Assembly: GCA_949361645.1 (NCBI GenBank)
Contig: OX442431.1
Coordinates: 5,956,473 to 6,020,472 of the forward strand
DNA length: 64,000 bases
Direction of reading: 5' to 3'
Origin: Spongilla lacustris
Taxonomy: Eukaryota > Porifera > Demospongiae > Spongillida > Spongillidae
Shown: positions 33,990-44,600 of the stretch, in pieces
How the letters are laid out: each line of letters starts with the position of its first letter
Position numbering within the stretch: position 1 is the first letter of the stretch
The notes under the pieces: generated by a model
Databases searched by the model: none
What the model saw: only the letters and a program-made list of their open reading frames with translations
What the model was told of the DNA's origin: nothing
Position numbers and translations under genes: made by a program

Positions 33990-34380
33990 CGTTGACCTGT
34001 ATGTCTGCCACCTGCAAGGACCTTGCAAGGATGGCCCTGGCATTTGCTCTCACAAGTACAATGCTCATATAGATCCCCCAAAACTTGGATTTGCTGCAGT
34101 TTGTGAGTATGGCTTCGCGCATGGCTATGCAAGAGAAAGCATTACATGCCTCTTCACCTCAGGCTCCATATGTTTCCACTGCTAGTGGAATGCAATGTGA
34201 GCCAAGCTCTGAACACTTTATGTCATTTTATTCATGTTTTCTTGATTCTGCAGCTTTTGCAGCTACACCAGCAGAAACCCCCGCTTCTGAAACTATTTTG
34301 GAACTTAGAGGTGAAGTTACTGTGATGTCAAAAGCAGCAGTATCTTTAACTCTCCACTTGACACTATAGAATATCAGCAG
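33990..34380 (-). pseudogene. Non-LTR retroelement endonuclease-tail remnant
   Basis: Read on the minus strand from about 34375, 'DTAAFDITVTSPLSSKIV' carries the endonuclease Asp region. It is followed by 'GVAAKAAESRKHE' and, after stops, 'HCIPLAVETYGA'. The related element at 37590-38260 has 'AVFDVTVTSPLTPATLHEV' and 'VESYENWGKEAQNTF'. It is a short, stop-containing relic inside an intron. The plus-strand 94-codon frame here is its shadow. Confidence 0.6.
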
Positions 34381-34592
34381 GCCTAGTTCTGAGTTCACTA
34401 CTGCCTAAACCACATCCTGCCTCAAGGTGAGCCGGTAATGAGGCACGTTGGCATGCACTGAAGATAGTATTGCGAAGACGATTGCGTCGATTTGATACAT
34501 CGCTTCCACGTTTAAAATTAGGAACATTATTTACGCTTGAAATGATCAAGCAGTGTAGAACCAACAGAACAACAAGGTTTTAAATATATATA

Positions 34593-35382
34593 TGGAATAG
34601 TTTCAGCGAAAACTTCCTATGTTTTAAAACGTTATAAAATAATCGTGTTATTAAATACTTCTTGTTTGAATCGCTACATGTATATCTTCCGAACGATAAA
34701 CGCTATTGACTTCCTCAGTTCATACAACACCATATGATAAAATACATTTTGGAGTTTTGCACTTGCTCCATGGTAGTATTTCAACGATCGATAACCGACC
34801 AGGTTCAAACCCGCCATAACTTTCATTGCTTCAAATTCGGATTTTTGTGGGTAGATAGGTCCTGCAGCTATCGATTTGTTCTGTCGTTAATTTTTATGTC
34901 ATCCGTTACAAAGATACAGTTGAGCAAACTATGTGCGCATTCCGCGCTCGATTCGCGCCAATGATTGCGTCCCACTCGATGTATGGGGAGGCGGTGATTA
35001 TAACGCGAATCAAGCGGGAAAATGTGCACATAGTTTGTTCAACTGTATCATAGTGGATGGTATAAAAATAACGAACAGAACAAATCGATAGGCATAGGAC
35101 CTCTCTACCTACAAAACAAATTTGACTGAAGCGATTTGATCACTCCTACCTAAAGTTATGGCGGGTTTGAACCAGGTGGTGTATGGAACGTTGCAATATT
35201 GGCAAGAAACAAGTGCAAGATTCCAAACTATATTGTACCGTAGAGAAATTGTGTAGTATGTAGTGTTTGAAAATAGGAAGTCCATAGTTTTAACTATTCG
35301 GGTGATGTAGCGATTCAAACAAGAAGCATTTTCATAACACGATTATTTTTTGATGATATAAAACATAGGATAAACTGTCCCA
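34593..35382. mobile_element. Foldback family copy, nearly full length
   Basis: It starts TGGAATAGTTTCAGCGAAAA and ends TAAACTGTCCCA, with mirrored AACAAGAAG, CTATTTTCAA, TTCAACTGTATC and CGCTCGATTCGCGCC blocks in the family order. It sits inside the intron between exons 35656 and 32875. No coding. Confidence 0.8.
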
Positions 35383-35655
35383 TATAATTATATGGATACG
35401 GGCGGTTTTTAATTTTTCACTGCTATAGCTGTCAGCTGAACAATGTGTGCTATAATTTATCTTGGGACTATAAAATGCAAGCTAGCAGGCTGATAATTAT
35501 ATGCGTGCATGAATAGTCTGAGTACACATTATCTGATGTACCATACAGTGTTTCTGTTGACTTAAAAATTGTACATTGAATTTTTTTCTTGTGCGTGCAA
35601 GTGCAGTAATAATGCCATTAGGGAGCATTATTAGGTTTATTCAACAATTACTTAC

Positions 35656-35770
35656 CGTAATAAATCCTAGCATTACCAGATTAAGCTTTCCTCTAAATTC
35701 AGAGCTTGCAAGTGTCACCTTGACAAGTGTCAAATTGACAATGTCTGTATTTTCCTTTCTGTTAATTGTC
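35656..35770 (-). CDS. Exon of the unrecognised minus-strand gene
   Basis: Acceptor ATCTTTTCATATCAG, donor TTACG/GTAAGT. It encodes 38 residues beginning TINRKENTDIVNLTLV and ending 'KLNLVMLGFIT', an alternating hydrophobic, beta-strand-like pattern. The other two frames contain stops. It enters in phase 2 and exits in phase 0, matching the exon starting at 32875. Intervening exons cannot be excluded because the gap is 2.8 kb. Confidence 0.55.
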
Positions 35771-36106
35771 CTGATATGAAAAGATAAATCAATGTACTTA
35801 ATGAAAGTGAATAATGACCTGTATAATACATAACCAAATAATACATACACTGTTATCTAGATATATGTGAAAGGAACCTGAATGATTAAGTAATCTAACA
35901 TCCAAATTAATGCTTGCTTCACCAACCCCACTTTGACATACATGATATTGCATGTGATGTGCATGTCAGTCTTCTAAGCTGGCCTCTATTCCTTATTTCT
36001 AAGTAATGGGCTCAAAGTCTCATTGAAGATGCTGCCACAGAGATTATACATACAATAATTACAACCCTACAATTCTTGTTATGCATGCAGAAACCTTCCA
36101 TTATAC

Positions 36107-36260
36107 TGGATCACATGGGTAATATATTAGAATACCAGTCATTCTTAACAGCTTGCCACAGGCTTGCTTTGGTCCATGCAGGAACATCTTCATTCCAGCA
36201 TAATCAACACCCAACACTATACCTTCAATAAAACCATGCAATATGTTGGCTACGCTCAAA
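36107..36260 (-). CDS. Candidate exon, unrecognised
   Basis: An open frame of 51 codons between AATGCAG and CCA/GTATAA with glycine-spaced hydrophobic helices ('SVANILHGFIEGIVLGVDY'). It is protein-like, but the exit phase (0) does not fit the exon at 35770 (needs 2), so either another exon lies between or this is chance. Confidence 0.3.
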
Positions 36261-36562
36261 CTGCATTCATAGGATATATTTGCATTTCCTCGTTCTTAAA
36301 CAACATAACGGAAGGTGTCCAGATAACTTCTGAATAGTTAGTTTTATAATAAACTTCCAATTTTCTTCATGTCACAATTAGGGTGCAGCATTATATGATA
36401 AGGTCTGATATACTAGCTAGCTCTATCAGATTCAAATATGTTTTGGCAAGAGTGTCCAATCACCTCTAAGAGTAGTCCTTTAGCTGTTGATTTTTTCATA
36501 TCATGTTTACAGGTACTGTTATCTAACTATGTGCTCACTTTCCCACTGTAATATTAGACACG

Positions 36563-37131
36563 CAGGGTGTTTCACAATCAAGGAAAATTGACCACAAACA
36601 GTGAAGTAACTGAAAATTGTTGCTAAATGCTCTAACAATGCGGGATTAAATGTTGATGCAAAGAAACTAAATATTTAATTAACTAATATCAAAGAAATTA
36701 AAACTAACGAATATGAATTAAATTTCCTGATAACACCTAATTAAAACATACCATTTTAGAGGCATCCAAAAGCTCCAACATTAATTATCAACCTAATAAA
36801 TTCAAACCACTAAATCAAGATATAATGGCCCCTAAATCAAGTACATTGCAAAAATAAAAAAATCAAGATTTCAATTTTGAATAAACGGAAGTAGTTAATT
36901 AAATACAGTTTGCAGCTTTTAACTAACCACCCACCCTACATTTATTAACATTAATAATGTTTAATTGCAATGAATAGGGGTTTTGAGACTTTTATCAATA
37001 TTAATTAACCATTCAAGCTTTTATGAATTTTATTTCACCAACATGTCTTCTTTTATTGTCAGACCTTTTAACAACAATTACCAGTTAATTAACTGCTTGT
37101 GGTCAATTTTCCTTGATTGAGAAACACCCTG
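36563..37131. mobile_element. MITE with CAGGGTGTTTC termini
   Basis: The left end CAGGGTGTTTCACAATCAAG (36563) is mirrored at 37131 for about 40 bp, also sharing GAAAATTGACCACAA. The interior is AT-rich with many TTAATTAA-like words and no coding. Termini of this kind are common in Tc1/mariner-type elements. The right flank is TA, but the left is CG, so the TA duplication is not intact. Confidence 0.75.
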
Positions 37132-37249
37132 TATAAAATGATTGCCCATTATATTATGTATCTCTATAACATGAACAAAAAAAATCAATGCCTATTAGGA
37201 GAGCTCTAAGTTACAAACCAATGTGTACCAGCTACATGTGTAGGTAGCT

Positions 37250-38260
37250 AGTTGTATACTGTATATGCATTCAAGAATGAGATAAAGGAGCCAATGGTGA
37301 AGGAGGCTAACATGAGAGATGGCACCACTACCCTGAGTATGCAAAACTCCCTTTTGCAATCCTTCGAGCCACAAATCTTTGCTTGCATGCTTCTCGCATC
37401 AAGCGGAGTTGGATTAGATGATGGTGCTGACTACCTGCAGAATTACCAAAATCTGATTAACACTTTTCTTTCATTCTTTTATTCTGTCATTTTGTTGTTA
37501 ATGTTTTCTTGTTTTTTTGAGCTTTGTTGTAATGGTTTTTCATTATTATTATCATTATTACATACTTTCTCCTGCCAATAAGGCACGACTTCTCTCTGCC
37601 TCTGCTCCTCATGCTAGTTCATGGCTTTCAGTTGTCCCCTCGGAGGGTTGGGCTTGCATCTTGATCCAGCTGAGTTCCAAATCGCAGTGATGTGGTGGCT
37701 AGGTATGAACTCTTCTATTCAATCAGTGTGCCCATTCTGCCCTGATATCACTTTGGATCCTCGGACATCATGCAGTATCATGCAGACATGGTGGGGATGT
37801 TGTCATCAGACACAATCGCCTGCGAAACATCTTTGCAGAGTTCTGTTATTGTGCTCACCTATCTGTAAGAGTGGAGGTTGGTCAAGGCCTTTCAAGAGTC
37901 CAGTGTAATGCCTGTCCAGCTGATGTGCTGGTCGATGCTTGGGAAAGGGCAAAGCCAGCAGTCTTCGATGTTACTGTTACCTCACCACTCACTCCTGCCA
38001 CTTTGCATGAGGTGTTGCAGCTCACAAAGCAGAGTGCTGAAGCACTCTTCCAATGACCCAAAGTGTCTAGAGCTAGGGTGGCAGTGGAATCTTATGAGAA
38101 CTGGGGCAAAGAGGCCCAGAACACCTTCGCTAGACTAGCTTCCATCCACTCGTACTGCCCTATAAAGCAAAGGTCTTGACAGAGATTTATGGGCGGTTGA
38201 TTATTGTGAGGTCAGTAGCTAGGGCAATCATGTCCAGAAGATGTGTTCCAGATTAACTTA
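37250..38260 (+). pseudogene. R2-like non-LTR element: endonuclease domain and C-terminus
   Basis: The coding sense shifts frame several times. 'ARLLSASAPHASSWLSVV' is followed by 'GLGLHLDPAEFQIAV', then a CCHC cluster beginning CPFC near 37730 and an 'RHN.LR'-type segment. Then comes 'CPADVLVDAWERAKPAVFDV', giving the D-x(13)-D endonuclease core near 37917-37970. The tail 'KVLTEIYGR' with 'VRSVARAIMSR' ends near 38245. The reverse transcriptase is absent or unrecognisable in 37250-37580. The endonuclease would nick the target site. This copy is dead. Confidence 0.7.
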
Positions 38261-38383
38261 ATTAAAAAAGTGTAGATATAGAGTTGAACTGTACATGCAG
38301 CTCCTAGGTGTTTAATCTAATGATATGTAATAACTAATACTGCTACAGTTTTTTTCCGTGTATTCTAATAATAATAATGTAAT

Positions 38384-38774
38384 TGTAGCGATGCTAAATG
38401 GACATATATTTTTGGTGTATCTATGTATGCGTGGGTGTTTAGCTGTGCAGCTCTACGCATGCGCTGGTAATGTATATAAACCCTATTATTGCCATTTTAT
38501 AGCAGTCTGCTGATAATTATACAATTGCTGTGATTTGCTATAAGACTCACTCGGCAATAGCACCACATAATGTACCTGGAGCCAGACATACCTGGAGCCA
38601 GCCAGACAGTCTATTGCACACGGAACTTGTAGTACAATAACTGCATCTTATGTGCTGTAGTATTTAAGTATAGCATTGAATTGTATGTAACAATGTTCTT
38701 TTGATTATAATTACTTGCTACGCTGCTAACGTGGCTGCAGTTGGGTTTGCGCTGCTGGTCTGCGCTACGCTACA
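38384..38774 (+). repeat. 5' LTR of Gypsy-like element A
   Basis: It begins TGTAGCG and ends CGCTACA, a perfect 7-bp inverted terminus, and is followed after one base by TGGTGTCAGAAGTGGGA (38776), a primer-binding site common in Gypsy elements. A TATA-like 'GTATATAAACC' lies near 38472. No matching 3' LTR is in the window. Confidence 0.8.
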
Positions 38775-39600
38775 CTGGTGTCAGAAGTGGGATTTGTATC
38801 ACCATGTCCAAGATTGAGGCCGAGACTGAGGAAGAGAAGGCGGCAGCGACCACCGGCACTGAAGTAGCGACCACCGGCACTGAGGAAAATGCGGTGAGTG
38901 CGGCAATAGGAAGAGTCGTGAGGATGGGCCTCCGGCCACCACCTCGTTTTCCAGCCAATGGCGACTGGGAATTGTGGGTGTCACGTTTTGAGTTGTATGT
39001 TTTGCAAGCTAACGTTTCAGAGGGCCTATGGGCAAAGAAATTGCTGACTTTACTGGAGGATGAACCGTTTCGAGTTGTTTCAAGACAAGGGCTGGCTCAT
39101 TCAAATGACTACAAAACAGTGTGTGCTTGTTTGCAGCAACATTTTGCTCCAGTCGGGAATGAATTGGAGTGGCAATTGAAGATCCAGAACCGGGTGCAAG
39201 GTTGGAGAGTCTCTTTTGGAATTTATCTGTCATGGCCACATACGCAACGCCAAGAATTACTCTGCAATCAATTCATACAAGGAGTGCGCTCACTTACACT
39301 TACTGTACAATTGCTGCTCATGAAAGAAGTATACCCAAAACGCTAGATGAAGCGTTGAAGTTGGAGTGTCGACAGGAAACGGTAGAGTCAGGCTCAAAGT
39401 CAGCTACACAAGTTGAAACACAGTGAGGCAGCGTCAGCTGTCACGCCGGAAACGAAAGGTGAGTCCACTCAAGGATTGTTAACATTACATGGATTGGAAA
39501 CCCGCAAAAATTTGTGTCGCAATCCTCGTGCCATGGCTGCTTCAGAGCTGATGAGACCAATGGTAAAGACAGAGGCGCACAGGAGTGTACGCCACTAACG
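38741..39600 (+). pseudogene. Gag of element A, truncated
   Basis: Translation from ATG 38804 (MSKIEAETEEEK) gives an acidic, Thr/Ala-rich N-terminus and then a Gag core 'RFPANGDWELWVSRFELYV' with 'YKTVCACLQQHFAPVG'. The frame stops at 39346, and Gag-like pieces continue in other frames to about 39600. No zinc knuckle remains. The upstream overlap with the LTR is not coding. Confidence 0.65.
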
Positions 39601-39609
39601 CCAGGGTTT

Positions 39610-40029
39610 TGTCTGAGATTTCTTCGTACTCTTTTTTCACTTTAGGCATTCGATCTATAGTTATTAAGTTTTATATAAAGTGCCCGTTAAAGATATAGAA
39701 ACGCGCATACACTAGGGATGCTATATACCACTAAACAAAGGCTACTGTCCTACAAATTTATAATCTCGGCTTATAAACGACTGTGTAGAATGTCATGAAT
39801 CGCTTATTTACAGCACCATCCCTTGCTGGACCCAACAAGCCTGCCCACAAACTAGCGCTTTTTCGCGACAAAATGGTTATTGTGATGTATGCACGTATGC
39901 CAATCGCTGGGTATCGCGTGACAATGATTATTCATTATCTTGGAAATTACCGAGATACAGCGAACCATAGATATTTGTCTATGGGCGAACAGCGCGCATG
40001 CCTAGATCTGTGTGCATCGATACTTAACA
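39610..40029 (+). repeat. Probable 5' LTR of Gypsy-like element B
   Basis: Proposed limits are TGTCTGAG and ACTTAACA, followed after one base by TGGCGACCAGAGTGGGA, a primer-binding-site-like sequence just before the Gag ATG. The left limit is a guess. Confidence 0.55.
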
Positions 40030-40063
40030 GTGGCGACCAGAGTGGGATCCACAGCAAAAAAGA

Positions 40064-40801
40064 ATGGCACAGGCACATATTGGAAGGACAGAAGAGTTTG
40101 ATAGCGCGTCGGATGACTGGACGAGTTATCTGGAGCGATTCGAACACTATCTTAAGGCAAATAAAGGCAGTAACAATGCCCGCAGGGATGCACTTTTAGC
40201 ATGTATTGGGAAACAGACATATGCGCTCTTGAGAGCTCTTATAGCGCCTGCCAAACCTGGCGAAAAGTCTTACAAGGAATTGGTGGCGTCGTTGACAGCT
40301 CACCTCGCACCTAAGCCACTTCTTATTGCAGAGCGGTACAGGTTCCACAAAAGAGATCAAAAAGAGGGAGAGACAATTAGAGAGTATGTGGCCTGCTTAC
40401 AGAAGATGACGGAACATTGTGAATGTGGGGTGAGTCTAACGGACACACTTCGGGATCGGTTGGTCACAGGTATGAGGAATGAAACAATACAGCGCCGCTT
40501 ACTCTTGGAAGCTAATTTGACCTTCGCGCGGGCAGTGAAGATAGCTGAAACAGCCGAAAAAGCGGAGAAGGATGCTGCAGAGCTACATCCAAACGTGAAG
40601 ATTCCAGAGGTACATCAGGTACCAGCTGTTAGCAAACATCCTGCTAACGGGTATTGTCATAGATGCGGAAGTCACAATCATGGACCACAGACATGCAGGT
40701 TCATAAAGGAGAGGTACAGATTCTGCCAGAAGATGGGTCATATTGAACGAATGTGCAGAAATAAGGAGCGAGAAAGTGGAGAGGAAAAAAGAGGAGAGTA
40801 A
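40064..40801 (+). CDS. Intact Gag of Gypsy-like element B
   Basis: An uninterrupted 245-codon frame. Residues 1-150 hold the capsid-like core ('SDDWTSYLERFEHYLKAN', 'ERYRFHKRDQKEGETIREY'). Near 205-235 are two Cys/His clusters: CHRCGSHNHGPQTC (a good CCHC knuckle) and CQKMGHIERMC (missing its first Cys position). The tail is Lys/Glu/Arg-rich. Gag packages element RNA in the cytoplasm. The element is cut off at about 40870, where opposite-strand element C begins, so no polymerase follows. An intact Gag beside ruined neighbours suggests a younger insertion. Confidence 0.8.
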   Translation: MAQAHIGRTEEFDSASDDWTSYLERFEHYLKANKGSNNARRDALLACIGKQTYALLRALIAPAKPGEKSYKELVASLTAHLAPKPLLIAERYRFHKRDQKEGETIREYVACLQKMTEHCECGVSLTDTLRDRLVTGMRNETIQRRLLLEANLTFARAVKIAETAEKAEKDAAELHPNVKIPEVHQVPAVSKHPANGYCHRCGSHNHGPQTCRFIKERYRFCQKMGHIERMCRNKERESGEEKRGE

Positions 40802-40869
40802 ACAAGCTGGATCGGAGTAAAGGAGAGGGACAGGAGGAGAAGTCTGAAGGAGATATTCCCTTATATATT

Positions 40870-43425
40870 CCATCAAAGTGCATACAGCTGCTCCTTATCA
40901 GCGTCACTGATACCATGCATCTTCCACAAGGTTGACTGGTCTTCCTTCGATAAATTAGAGTTCTTACTAAATGCTGAGACATTGACAGTACCAGTACAGT
41001 TGTCGTCGATAAGCACCATCTTTGCCAAATGCACTCCTTTAATAAGAACGACCTCTTCATCGCGTGGGTTAAGTACACGTACGGGAACCAGGCCATTTCT
41101 GTTGGGACATACCAACCCTCTAGCAACAATCACTCCGAGCCGACTGGAAACATCACTCTCAACGAACCATGTACCCCCCCGGTAGTTCCATATGTCTGCT
41201 TCACCATCAGCTCCATTTCACTGCCTGCCTAGGGCGGCACTGAAATTGCACAGGTGGACCATCATGTGGAAAAGCCAGGAGCTTTCTACTGCAGTCGATC
41301 AGACATTTATGCTCTTCTACGAAATCCAACCCGAGGATGGCTTCGTGAACGGTGAGGTCACTGGTAACAATGAGCATCACATCCAATGGCACCTTCCAGC
41401 CTTCCAGAAACACGTGAAACTTCCCGAAGCCCCTCACAGACAATGGGGAACCGTTGACACCAACCGGTCTCTTGCCCTTCCACTCTTGGAGCCGCGGTCC
41501 CCCTGGTGACTCTTTGGAGATCCGGTTCCAGACATCTTCATGTATCAGCAACGCGGCGACTCCATGCAGTATCTAAAACAAATTCAACAGGAGCCGACAA
41601 AATTACACCCATAATACAATAGCTACTTCCACATGACACAGACAGGGTAGGTACAATGACAGGACTTTCTTTGGCCTTCGAGTGGTTGGCCTTTACCATC
41701 GAGGGGCTGGAGTTTCTCGACTTCTGTTCGACTCCAAGACTCCTGCAAAAACGCGCTATATGTCCCTTTCTACCACAGGTCCAGCATGTCGTTGCGGCAG
41801 CCCACTTCTTCCTCTGCTCCGCATCCACGTTATGTCTCGGGCTTCTACGGTGGCCCGGTAGGTCGCGCACTAAGACAGTTGCGCCACGCACTACTTGAAG
41901 TTTGCACCGCGCACTAGTTGAGATTTGCACCGCGCACTAGTTGAGATTTGCACCGCGCACTAGTTGAGGTTTGCACCGCGCACTAGTCCGGGTTTGCACC
42001 GCGCACTAATTGAGGTTTGCACCCAGCACTAGTTGAGGTTTGCACAGCGCACTAGTCGAGATTTGCACTGCGCACTGACTATGGGATGGCAAATGGTTTG
42101 GTTACGTCACTATCTATTAAAGCGGCTATTAACAAACAGTTCGAAGTTCTAATGTTCTAATGCTACACCGAAACGATCCAGAGGTCTTTCGTTGCCTCCA
42201 ATATACTAGTTGGGCGTAGCCTGACCTTCGCGTTTTGGCGGAAGGTCGGGTATCTAATCAAGCCCATACCAGGTACACATTCCCGACCTTCTCCCAAAAC
42301 GCAAAGGTCAGGCTACGCCCAACTAGTATATTGGAGGCAACGAAAGACCTCTGGATCGTTTCGGTGCAGCATGTGAACATTACAACTTCGAACTGTTTGT
42401 TAATAGCCGCTTTAATAGTTAGTGACGTAACCAAACCATTCGCCATCCCATAGTCAGTGCGCAGTGCAAATCTCGACTAGTGCGCTGTGCAAACCTCAAC
42501 TAGTGCTGGGTGCAAACCTCAATTAGTGCGCGGTGCAAACCCGGACTAGTGTGCGGTGCAAACCTCAACTAGTGCGCGGTGTGCACGGTGCAAATCTCAA
42601 CTAGTGCGCTGTGCACGGTGCAAACCTCAACTAGTGCGCGGTGCAAACCTCAACTAGTGCGCGGTGCAAACTTCAAGTAGTGCGTGGCGCAACTGTCTTA
42701 GTGCGCGACCTACCGGGCCACCGTAGGCTTCCCTTGTCGCTGTCCATGTGCAACTCCAAACGGTGCAGCCTTTCATTCAGTGCCTTCAAGGTTTCAGCCA
42801 GCGAGTCGTCTCCTCCACGGGAAATATCTGCACGAGGTGTAACCACAGCCAGAGCTCCAGCGTTACATTCCTGCACGCTGTCTGGTAGCGCTAACTCGTA
42901 GGACATCAGCAGTTGTGAGATATGACTCCAGCTCTATCGTCGCAATGACAGCATCCTCGACTGTCTTTGGGCCCTTTTGCTTTACCCCGAAAGCGACTTA
43001 AGGGTTTCCTATTTCTGCCAGAAACTGGTTCAAGGCGAGGCGCTTTCTTGCTTTGTCTTCTAAGTCTTCGTAGGCCTTGTCCGCAAGCACCTTCAAGGCA
43101 TCACCAAACGATGCCCAGTCCTCGTCTTTTCGCTTCTTTCTCAAATGAAGTTCCGCTACTTACAGCTCACGCTTGCTGTCAGAGTTGAAACGCTTGTTAA
43201 GGGCTACCATAGACTCACAAAATTTCTCCCTGACAGCTCCCGGGAACCTCATGAAGGCGGTTTGCCTTCCCCGTCAGTCGCACGCGCAGCCATTTCAAAT
43301 TGTCGTCATCACTCTCCCATTTGTTGACGATAGCTACGTTTTTGACGTGTGCTGCCCGCTCCGGCCAGCTTCCTGTCACACCGTCGTACGGTTCAGGCAG
43401 CACCAGCGGTCGCTGTGCCATGTCG
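40870..43425 (-). pseudogene. Gag-protease of Gypsy-like element C, interrupted by a palindromic transposon
   Basis: From about 43420 downwards: Gag start MAQRPLVLPEPYDGVTGSW, core helices ('KKRKDEDWASFGDALKVLA'), then the Gag middle to about 42732. The 880-bp insertion at 41846-42725 comes next, then the zinc knuckle CWTCGRKGHIARFC near 41780. A retropepsin region follows with 'EFVLDTA' near 41580 and 'HEAILGLDFVEEHKCLI' near 41320, then the pre-RT segment 'VVLIKGVHLAKMVLID' near 41040. It stops abruptly at 40870, before the reverse transcriptase. A primer-binding-like TTGGCGTAGTCGG lies on the minus strand near 43440. Several stops and shifts are present. Confidence 0.7.
41846..42725. mobile_element. 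880-bp palindromic transposon with mirrored tandem arrays and 6-bp TSD
   Basis: Termini TACGGTGGCCCGGTAGGTCG and their exact mirror are flanked on both sides by GGCTTC (41840-41845 and 42726-42731). Each arm carries 8-10 units of about 23-24 bp (core 'CACTAGTTGAGGTTTGCACC'), then about 170 bp of unique palindromic sequence around a short centre near 42270. There is no ORF of note. A 6-bp duplication and long subterminal tandem repeats do not let me name a superfamily. A lone terminus of the same family lies at 44570-44592. Confidence 0.85.
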
Positions 43426-43587
43426 TCTAGCCGACTACGCCAATGTGACGAGATAGCGTGGCAGCAAGTTAATAGCTGCTGCAGCAGCAAGTTACAAGTA
43501 CAGAACTGACTAACACTGAAGAAATATACACAAGCAGTCAGTCACCTGATTCCATGGGTTCACAGGGCAAGCGCGTACTCTTTACAC

Positions 43588-44480
43588 AACGTTCGATAAC
43601 CGACCAGGTTCAAACCCGCCATAACTTTCGATAGGAATGTTCAAATCGCTTCACATTCGGTTTGTGGGTAGATAGATCCTGCAGCTATCGATTTATTCTG
43701 TTCGTTAAATTTAATGTCATCCGTTACAAAGATACAGTTGAACAAGCTACATGCACATTTTCGCGCTCGATTCGCGCCAATGATTTGGGTAAATTGCGTC
43801 CCACTCAATGTATGGGGAGGCGGGGATTAAAACATTGGCGCGAATCAAGCGGGAAAACATGCATGTAGTTTGTTCAACTGTATCTCCGTAGTGGATGGTA
43901 TAAAAATTAAGGAACATAACAAATCGATAGGTACAGGACCTCTCTACATACAAACCGAATTTGAAGCGATTTGATTATTCCTACAGAAAGTTATGTCGGG
44001 TTTGAACCCGGTGGGGTTATCGAACGTTACAATAGACCTTCTGCAACTCGCGTCCGACGTCATCTGTTATTATGTTCGGAAAAACATTACATCATTGCAC
44101 AGCGGATGTGAGCGAATTCGAATGTCTGCGAACGCCGTCGGAAAGGAGGTAACGTGATATATTAATAGCCCTTAGTATGTATTACAGCATCATACACGCT
44201 ATTAATATATCACGTGCACCTTTCCCACGACGTTCGCAGACATTCGAATTCGCTCTCATCCGCTGTGCAGTGATGTATAATGTTTATTCTGAACGTAATA
44301 ACAGATGACGTAGGACACGAGTTGCATGCAGAACTGAGGTCTCATACTAGCACGGAGCAAGTGCAAGACCCCAAAATGAATTTTACTATAGAGAAATGGT
44401 GTAGCACAAAGTGTCGATAGCCTTAACTGTTCGAAATTTATAGTGATTCAAATGCAAGGGAGTTTTATAACATTTTATGC
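43588..44480. mobile_element. Foldback family copy, split by a nested MITE
   Basis: It begins inside the left arm (AACGTTCGATAACCGACCAG), has the usual centre near 43790, and its right arm resumes at about 44350 (CACGGAGCAAGTGCAAGACC) to about 44480. The gap is the nested element at 44035-44341. Confidence 0.75.
44035..44341. mobile_element. Nested 307-bp foldback MITE
   Basis: Arms of about 140 bp: GACCTTCTGCAACTCG with 'GACGTCATCTGTTATTA' on the left, mirrored at the right end. Internal GATATATTAATAGC pairs with GCTATTAATATATC. It interrupts the foldback copy between CAATA and CTAGCACGG. A short ATA direct repeat may be the target duplication. Confidence 0.75.
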
Positions 44481-44600
44481 AAGATATATATAAACATTCT
44501 GTCTGAGAAATTTATTGGTATATAGGATTTGAAGGCAATGGTGATGTAAAAAGTAGATGAATAATACGGTGGCCCGGTAGGTCGCGCGTAGAGCATTGTG
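44475..44600. repeat. Two repeat relics: half MITE and a lone transposon terminus
   Basis: 44487-44560 matches one arm and loop of the 'AACATTCTCT' hairpin MITE. 44570-44592 is TACGGTGGCCCGGTAGGTCG, the terminus of the 880-bp palindromic family, followed by unrelated sequence, so the rest of that copy is gone or diverged. Confidence 0.65.

Noticed and set aside
34085..34369. 94-codon plus-strand protein
   Set aside because: The minus strand encodes a recognisable non-LTR endonuclease tail; the plus frame is its shadow.
39795..40199. 134-codon frame across the LTR and Gag start
   Set aside because: It spans the LTR/primer-binding site and overlaps the real Gag in another frame.
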